From: Methylotuvimicrobium sp018830325
Lineage (GTDB): Bacteria; Pseudomonadota; Gammaproteobacteria; Methylococcales; Methylomonadaceae
Direction of reading: 5' to 3'
DNA: 64,000 nucleotides
NCBI RefSeq assembly: GCF_044788715.1
Contig: NZ_CP173170.1
Location: 4,836,001-4,900,000 of the forward strand
Below the pieces are notes generated by a model. The model saw only the letters and a list, made by a program, of their open reading frames with translations, was not told the origin of the DNA and did not search any database. The translations under genes were made by a program, and so were the position numbers. Positions 59,739-64,000 of the stretch are shown piece after piece. Position 1 is the stretch's first letter, and every line of letters starts with the position of its first letter.

Positions 59739-59767
59739 CAAAAAAGGGGTCGGGTTAAATTATTAAT
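59739..59767. repeat. Island repeat, half copy
   Basis: AAAAAAGGGGTCGGGTTAAATTATTAATT, one arm of the island repeat, lying at the 3' end of the minus-strand gene at 59763. Before it (59594-59736) a short plus-strand frame starting IELKELMNLLDVSETDAIKAI followed by a proline run is probably a gene fragment cut off by the repeat. Confidence 0.6.
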
Positions 59768-60914
59768 TCTTGCCGTTCTTGTATTTTTGTGCATCATAGC
59801 CCCCAACGTGAAACTCAAAAATAGGCTCTCCTTCTTGGTATATAGGAACTTGAAGGCGAACAATCTTGGCAGCACGCATCTTTTTGACAAAACCTGATTC
59901 GTTCCTCAAAAAAATCGAGGTATTACTGTGATCCGAAGGTCCAACGGCACCCCACCGCGTAGAGGAACCATTATCAAACCGTATCCTTATTGTGCAGTCT
60001 GAGTATGACTCACACAAAATCTGTCCTCGCTCGATAGAGAAGATTACATTGTTGCCGTAAGTTGGGTGGTCCCTGAGCATTAACTTACCTCGTTGCAGAC
60101 CTTGGTATGGAAAATCAAAGGAAACTGCGTTCTCTGAAATGATGCTCGCATATTTGGCCTTGCGGCTACTCATTGGATCGTCACTAACTTGATACGACCA
60201 CTTTGCGGCAAGTCTCTGAGCTTCTGCGGCTGCCACAGCCACAGCAGCATGCTTAAGCTTCTCTTCCTCTATCTTCCCGGCGTAAAAGGCAACTTTAGTT
60301 TTGTACAGCTCATTTTTGGGATGCAAATTAAATAACTGCTGGTAAAAACTTAGATTTTTTTCGTATTCATTAGTCGGAACACCCTTCACTTCAGCCAATA
60401 GATTCTCTGTTTTTTCGGCTTTTTGAATCGCTGCAAATTCTTTTTTTGCTTGAGCATTCATTTGCTCAAGCTCTTTGTCGCCAGACACAAGGTATTTATT
60501 AGATTGGGAAATAACTGACTGATAGTCGCTTCCCGAAAGTGCCTTCTTAACAGAATAAATTATCTGTTCGCGGTTGGCATTGAAATAATTAATGTTTTTC
60601 TGCCGTAACTCAGCGGCCTTTTCCGCTTTCTCGCGGGCTTGTTGCGCCGCCAACTCTTGAGCCATCTCATCTTTAGCTTGGTTATCAAAGAATCCAAAAG
60701 CTAGAAACAGGGCGAATATAGAGATAGCTCTAGCCTTTACAGGAAGCGCCTTGTTAGTCTTTGAGTAGACAAAACTTCTTACCGGTGGAAGCAGAAGGGC
60801 GGCAGCAGCAAACATGCACCCCCCTGCCAATGGTGCGTAACCAATAAAAGGCAGTCCAATTAATAAAAAAAAGACACCAAACACCCAATTAAGCGTCAGA
60901 TACACATACCTCAT
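59763..60914 (-). CDS. Hypothetical membrane-anchored coiled-coil protein
   Basis: 383 residues. Two or three N-terminal helices (LTLNWVFGVFFLLIGLPFIGYAPLA, GGCMFAAAALLL, AISIFALFLAFGFF) are followed by an Ala/Glu/Lys coiled coil (about 78-110), a helical middle (NLSFYQQLFNLHPKNELYKTKVAFYAGKIEEEK) and a C-terminal beta domain from about 245, with SSRKAKYASIISENAVSFDFPYQG, CESYSDCTIRIRFDNG and FLRNESGFVKKMRAAKIVRLQVP. The last part resembles a widespread uncharacterised beta-sandwich that follows coiled coils in accessory proteins. Two Cys near 305 and 311 may pair. Bounded by island repeats on both sides. Confidence 0.7.
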   Translation of the reverse strand: MRYVYLTLNWVFGVFFLLIGLPFIGYAPLAGGCMFAAAALLLPPVRSFVYSKTNKALPVKARAISIFALFLAFGFFDNQAKDEMAQELAAQQAREKAEKAAELRQKNINYFNANREQIIYSVKKALSGSDYQSVISQSNKYLVSGDKELEQMNAQAKKEFAAIQKAEKTENLLAEVKGVPTNEYEKNLSFYQQLFNLHPKNELYKTKVAFYAGKIEEEKLKHAAVAVAAAEAQRLAAKWSYQVSDDPMSSRKAKYASIISENAVSFDFPYQGLQRGKLMLRDHPTYGNNVIFSIERGQILCESYSDCTIRIRFDNGSSTRWGAVGPSDHSNTSIFLRNESGFVKKMRAAKIVRLQVPIYQEGEPIFEFHVGGYDAQKYKNGKN

Positions 60915-60940
60915 TATTCTTACTCCTTGATGTTGCGGAA

Positions 60941-60980
60941 AAGGGGGCCGGTTGAGTTAAAAGAAAAGGGGGCGGATTAC
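60941..60980. repeat. Island repeat, diverged copy
   Basis: GAAAAGGGGGCCGGTTGAGTTAAAAG and GAAAAGGGGGCGGATTACTT in tandem. It separates the coiled-coil membrane gene from the DUF2283 gene and matches the arrangement at 43811, where the same repeat precedes a DUF2283 relic. Confidence 0.6.
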
Positions 60981-61051
60981 TTTTATGGCTAATGGAAGCC
61001 GATATTAAAAGCAAACCACCGCCTTTTGAAGCAAGTCGAAAACCGATAGCG

Positions 61052-61339
61052 TCAAGCGGCATCCAATTCCCTCAAAGGCAAATGCAGCAACGACAGATTC
61101 TGAATATCCGCCTTTTGACTGGCGTGCTGGACGTCGATACCTACCAAAGCGCCGTTTTCATCAAAATCCAAAACAACGCCGTCGGCCACTTCGTCTGAAT
61201 CGACGGAAGGCCTGTCCGCTAAATGAATATAAAGAGAATCCGTTATTTGGTCGTATTTAGTTTCATGGTCTAAATCTCCGATCAGGAAAAGCGTTATGAC
61301 CGTTTTACCGTCTTCAAGCGTGACGACCCGTAAGGGCAT
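61052..61339 (-). CDS. DUF2283 protein with a DUF4258-tail-like N-terminus
   Basis: 95 residues. From about residue 28 the sequence is DUF2283: TKYDQITDSLYIHLADRPSVDSDEVADGVVLDFDENGALVGIDVQHASQKAD. The first 20 residues (MPLRVVTLEDGKTVITLFLIGDL) look like the C-terminus of a DUF4258 protein, the usual upstream neighbour. An ATGAAACTAAATACG in another frame at the junction marks where the DUF2283 start should be. A small indel apparently fused the remnant of one gene to the other. These small families often occur together in toxin-antitoxin-like pairs. Function unknown. Confidence 0.7.
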   Translation of the reverse strand: MPLRVVTLEDGKTVITLFLIGDLDHETKYDQITDSLYIHLADRPSVDSDEVADGVVLDFDENGALVGIDVQHASQKADIQNLSLLHLPLRELDAA

Positions 61340-61362
61340 GACGTCATCTTTGGATCAGCCGG

Positions 61363-61779
61363 TTAATCGGCGATATTCGAGTCAATCTTGATCGTAATTG
61401 GAACGAAATCCAAATATAGAGATCCCCAGGGGCCGCGTGCTGTCATTTCTGCTAATCGTTCCCTGATAACGCCGGTAAGCAGTTGAGCGCCGGATGTTTC
61501 TATATGAGGTTCGGCCACTACCGGATCAACTTCATCTTTTATAACGAGAATGCCGAAGGCGGTAATCGTTATAAAGTAGGGTGCATTGCCGTTCTTTTCC
61601 TGATTAAGTTCAACTTTAGCGCTAATGCCATATTTACCTGGCTGTCCTTCAATGCGGTTTGCGCTGGCATCCACCAAAAAGTCGATATGTTTAACATCGG
61701 CTATTTCGTAATCCGGGTTGGCGATAACTTGTTGCTCTGTAAAAAAATAGCGTTCAAGCCGCAGTGGAAATTCTGTCAT
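61363..61779 (-). CDS. SecB-like chaperone of a toxin-antitoxin-chaperone-type module
   Basis: 138 residues: FPLRLERYFFTEQQVIANPDYE, DVKHIDFLVDASANRIEGQPGKYGISAKVELNQEKNGNAPYFITITAFGILVI, and a C-terminus with LTGVIRERLAEMTARGPWGSLYLDFVPITIKI, the fold pattern of SecB and of the SecB-like chaperones in TAC systems. Its start overlaps the upstream XRE gene by 26 bases. In TAC systems the chaperone protects the antitoxin from degradation. It is not the housekeeping secB, whose sequence and context (grxC, gpsA) differ. Confidence 0.8.
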   Translation of the reverse strand: MTEFPLRLERYFFTEQQVIANPDYEIADVKHIDFLVDASANRIEGQPGKYGISAKVELNQEKNGNAPYFITITAFGILVIKDEVDPVVAEPHIETSGAQLLTGVIRERLAEMTARGPWGSLYLDFVPITIKIDSNIAD

Positions 61780-62140
61780 TTGTTTTCTTTCCGGCTATTT
61801 TCCATTCATTGCCAATTTGTTCCGGCTGTTTTTGAGTTTGTAAAACATCGAACCAGTGACTTTTCGAATGCTTTGGCGAGATATGTATATGCAATTGCCC
61901 GTCTACTGCCCGTGCCAATTTGGTCATCGTTTCGATAGTAAAATTAACATCGCCGCGAAATACTTTGGTGATATAGGCTGGGCTGGCACCCAGTTTTTCG
62001 GCAAGCGCTTTTTGTGACATGCCGCTTTTTTCAAACAGGTGATTCAACGCAACGGAAAAATCCAGCTTTGCTTTTTCTACCCAATAGCTGTCGCGTTGTT
62101 TGGCATCGGCCAACAATTTTTTAAAGGATTTTAGCGCCAT
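61754..62140 (-). CDS. XRE-family regulator/antitoxin
   Basis: 128 residues. The helix-turn-helix FSVALNHLFEKSGMSQKALAEKLGASPAYITKVFRGDVNFTIETMTKLARAVDGQLHIHI is a Cro/C1 type used by HigA-like antitoxins. An AGGAGGAAT ribosome site lies inside the end of the truncated upstream gene. It is followed, with overlap, by the SecB-like gene, the order antitoxin-chaperone of TAC modules. Confidence 0.88.
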   Translation of the reverse strand: MALKSFKKLLADAKQRDSYWVEKAKLDFSVALNHLFEKSGMSQKALAEKLGASPAYITKVFRGDVNFTIETMTKLARAVDGQLHIHISPKHSKSHWFDVLQTQKQPEQIGNEWKIAGKKTNDRISTAA

Positions 62141-62221
62141 TTATTCCTCCTGATCTTCTATTAGATCGATGTTTTCTGCATCATGTGCTTGTTGATATTG
62201 TTTCTTATATCGAACGGAAAA
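62141..62221 (-). pseudogene. Truncated 3' end of the gene upstream of the XRE-SecB pair
   Basis: On the minus strand, VRYKKQYQQAHDAENIDLIEDQEE followed by TAA ends directly at the ATG of the XRE gene (TAAATG, zero spacing). The frame is cut off at about 62220 by an island repeat copy. The stop-start contact shows an operon; in TAC modules the missing gene would be the toxin, but the 24 remaining residues do not allow identification. Confidence 0.6.
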
Positions 62222-62265
62222 AGGGGTCAGGTTGAATTGTAAAATAAAACCACCCCTAAAAGGCA
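62216..62265. repeat. Island repeat, copy at truncation point
   Basis: GGAAAAAGGGGTCAGGTTGAATTG and AAAATAAAACCACCCC(TAAAAG) form the usual imperfect hairpin. It joins the truncated TAC gene on its left to the 3' end of the RHIM-motif gene on its right, and so marks a recombination junction. Confidence 0.7.
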
Positions 62266-62894
62266 CTGGAAACTTGAGCAATAATATTACCTATTTTTAT
62301 CGCAATTTCTGAAACTCCCTCTAAATCTGTTGTTAAATCTTTAATATACGATAAAGATTTACGAACAATGTTTTGTTGTTTTTCTCTTGGTTGAGTAGTA
62401 ATTTCAGCTATGATTTCAGTTTCGTCAATAGCTTCTTTTTTATCTGCTTCAGGCAAAGAGCTATTGTTAATCAGTTGTTGCAATTGGCTTACTAAAGCTT
62501 GTAATTCTTTGTATTCACTAGATAACGATTGAGTTGTGTTAGCTTGGGTGTTGTAGTCGCCAACTTGAAATCCAGTTGAATTACTTATATTTACGTTGTT
62601 AACTATTTTCGGTAGATGGTTATGTATTTGTTGCTCTTTTCTGAGCTTCAATTCATATCCACCAGGTATTGCTTCAAAATCTTCGCGGTAGTCCGCTCTT
62701 AGAACAGTGTATTGTTCTTCTTTTTCATTTGGCAGGGTTCGTGTAATTAAGTCGCCAGGATCTACATCCAATGTTTTGTCATCTATCGCACAGTTATCAG
62801 ACATGAGCATACATTTATATGGACCATATCGTTGATCTGTTGCCTTTTTAATCAAGTAGACTTGTTCGGTCATTAAATCATCAAAAGGATTCAT
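62256..62894 (-). CDS. Hypothetical protein with RHIM-like amyloid motif
   Basis: 212 residues from the ATG at 62894 (MNPFDDLMTE); ten more in-frame residues upstream are unlikely. Residues 1-90 look like a small beta domain (YLIKKATDQRYGPYKCMLM, LRADYREDFEAIPGGYELKLR). At 99-117 comes NNVNISNSTGFQVGDYNTQ, with the F-Q-V-G-x-x-N-x-Q core found in RHIM-like and bacterial amyloid signalling motifs. The C-terminal 90 residues are helical, with a hydrophobic last segment (VSEIAIKIGNIIAQVSS). Such motifs nucleate amyloid contacts between sensors and cell-death effectors in bacterial immunity. No effector gene is adjacent, so the role is unproven. Codon use is AT-rich. Confidence 0.6.
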   Translation of the reverse strand: MNPFDDLMTEQVYLIKKATDQRYGPYKCMLMSDNCAIDDKTLDVDPGDLITRTLPNEKEEQYTVLRADYREDFEAIPGGYELKLRKEQQIHNHLPKIVNNVNISNSTGFQVGDYNTQANTTQSLSSEYKELQALVSQLQQLINNSSLPEADKKEAIDETEIIAEITTQPREKQQNIVRKSLSYIKDLTTDLEGVSEIAIKIGNIIAQVSSAF

Positions 62895-63041
62895 ATTTAT
62901 TTTCTCAGCAGCCAATGGGAGCAAGGGTTAATTAAGTGGATGCCTAAGTCCGTAAGGCGGAACGCCCCAGCGGTTCCGCCGAAAGCTAACCGGCTCCGGC
63001 GGCCCACCATCAGGCGGATCGCCTATCGGCATCCGGCCTAC

Positions 63042-63725
63042 TTAACCGCACTTCGACTCCCCGCAATTCAAGCAAGTCATGCAGCCGTCCATCAATACCA
63101 TTGCCTTGGTGCTGCATTTGGTGCAGAGTACGGCTTGTTCCGGGAAGGCGTCGCCGTTGTTTGCCGCGCCGTGATGGGCTTCGAATTCGCGGCGTTTTTC
63201 GGCGAGAAACTGTTTTTGGTGATCGCTCATTTCTTCGGGCTGGATCATGCCGATGTGTTTCAGGTGCGATTCGATCGCGTGGCCGATTTCGGCGACCAGC
63301 GAGGGCATGAAGACGCCGCCTTTCTTGAAGTAGCCGCCGCGCGGGTCGAATACCGCTTTCAGTTCTTCGACCAGGAAGCACGCGTCGCCGCCTTTACGGA
63401 AGACTGCCGAGATGACGCGCGTCAGCGCCAGCACCCATTGGAAATGCTCCATGTTTTTCGAGTTGATGAAGACTTCGTAAGGCCGACGTTCTTCGTGCTC
63501 GGAGCCTTGGTTTAGGATGATGTCGTTGACCGTGATGTATAGCGCATGTTCGGATTGCGGCGTTTTGATCTTGTAGGTCGAGCCGACCAGAACTTCGGGC
63601 CGTTCGATGTTTTCGTGCATCGATTCCGGAGACGGTTTTTCCGCTTCCGGTTGTAACGTTTCGGCGCTGTCTTTGGTCAGCACTTTGTAGCTGACGATTT
63701 TTTTGTTGATTTTGTGTAGTGTCAT
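63042..63725 (-). CDS. nrdJb: B12-dependent ribonucleotide reductase small component NrdJb
   Basis: 227 residues with the TSCPD-type domain: HALYITVNDIILNQG, RPYEVFINSKNMEHFQWVLALTRVISAVFRKGGDACFLVEELKAVFDPRGGYFKKGG, then HIGMIQ and a C-terminal cysteine tail CTKCSTKAMVLMDGCMTCLNCGESKCG. This is the C-terminal part of class II reductase, encoded separately as NrdJb in Pseudomonas. The cysteines pass electrons to the active site in NrdJa, which should lie beyond 64000 on the same strand if the pair is adjacent. The 270 bases upstream are non-coding. Confidence 0.85.
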   Translation of the reverse strand: MTLHKINKKIVSYKVLTKDSAETLQPEAEKPSPESMHENIERPEVLVGSTYKIKTPQSEHALYITVNDIILNQGSEHEERRPYEVFINSKNMEHFQWVLALTRVISAVFRKGGDACFLVEELKAVFDPRGGYFKKGGVFMPSLVAEIGHAIESHLKHIGMIQPEEMSDHQKQFLAEKRREFEAHHGAANNGDAFPEQAVLCTKCSTKAMVLMDGCMTCLNCGESKCG

Positions 63726-63857
63726 GTTTTTTGCCTAGAATTCTCGGGACTCGCGAGCCCGGTTAAATTTATCTGTTGTCCATGCCAAATATCGAATTTG
63801 ACTCTCCAACCTTGCCGGTAGGATAATGGCGACAAGGATTGAGGATACTCGGTCGAC

Positions 63858-63892
63858 AAAAAGCCTCGGTGGTAGCATCGGGGCTTTTTGTT
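63858..63892. terminator. Hairpin terminator, probably bidirectional
   Basis: AAAAAGCCTCGGTGG-TAGCATCGGGGCTTTTTG: the AAAGCCTCG/CGGGGCTTT stem (one G-T pair) has A and T runs on both sides (TTTTTGTTTTT to the right). On the minus strand it would stop transcription entering from beyond the window, which argues that nrdJb is transcribed from its own promoter at 63730-63850. Confidence 0.7.
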
Positions 63893-64000
63893 TTTAAGGG
63901 TAACGCTTCAGTCCAAAGCCATGTTTGTTACCCCGGCTATTTCTGTAAAATTTGTTTTCGATAATGTCGAACGCTCTATTGCTTTGCTCGGGTTTTAGGA

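Noticed and set aside
1..64000. CRISPR arrays, tRNA and rRNA genes
   Set aside because: No regularly spaced direct repeats, tRNA cloverleaf or rRNA segments were seen on either strand; the repeats present are palindromic and dispersed.

Overview
The window looks like a gammaproteobacterial chromosome, most plausibly a methanotroph of the order Methylococcales. This is an inference: the housekeeping synteny gshB-tonB-algH-ruvX-pyrR-pyrB-pyrC' is that of Pseudomonas and relatives. The lipid-modification operon, the DHCR24-like sterol reductase homologue, the split B12-dependent ribonucleotide reductase subunit and the dense hairpin repeats fit methanotroph genomes. No methane or methanol oxidation gene lies in the window, so the assignment is not proven.

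Layout. 0.2-9.5 kb: a membrane-lipid modification locus. A divergent lipoprotein/chalcone-isomerase-like pair faces a tightly overlapping operon of desaturase, FAD oxidoreductase, DUF1365, cyclopropane-fatty-acid-synthase-like methyltransferase, DUF2878, a DUF1295-methyltransferase fusion and an orphan histidine kinase. 9.7-15.6 kb: a first accessory stretch with a hypothetical membrane protein, an ATP-grasp ligase paired with a 671-residue protein carrying a papain/C39-like Gln-Cys-His-Asn arrangement, a frameshifted REP-associated transposase and a group II intron remnant. 15.9-30.1 kb: core genes (DHCR24-like, LOG, cytochrome c, pyrimidine cluster, TonB, GshB, L28/L33, a cNMP-rhodanese protein, DegQ-type protease, MoaB, DUF423). 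30.3-40.9 kb: PepN, UPF0182, Rsd, a nucleoside phosphorylase, a 7TM-diguanylate cyclase and a small membrane protein.

41-54.9 kb: transferred and decaying DNA. GC-rich 2-oxoacid:ferredoxin oxidoreductase genes are followed by a broken lexA, an intact RND efflux operon, fragments of iscS and umuC, a secreted Cys-repeat protein and a complete IS4-type element whose transposase has one internal stop.

55-62.9 kb: a mosaic defence/addiction island. Two toxin-antitoxin pairs, an integron attC site with a small cassette gene and a large C-terminally HEPN-like protein, a membrane/coiled-coil protein, an XRE-SecB-like pair with a truncated partner, a DUF2283 gene, and a protein with a RHIM-like amyloid motif are each separated by copies of one repeat family (polyA-GGGG-CGGGTT...). 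The window ends with nrdJb.

Best candidates for something undescribed: the ATP-grasp plus papain-like pair (11.0-14.3 kb), the attC-adjacent HEPN protein (58.0-59.6 kb), the RHIM-motif protein (62.3-62.9 kb), and the long-hairpin repeats carrying a nested 78-79 bp inverted-repeat element flanked by matching 4-bp duplications.
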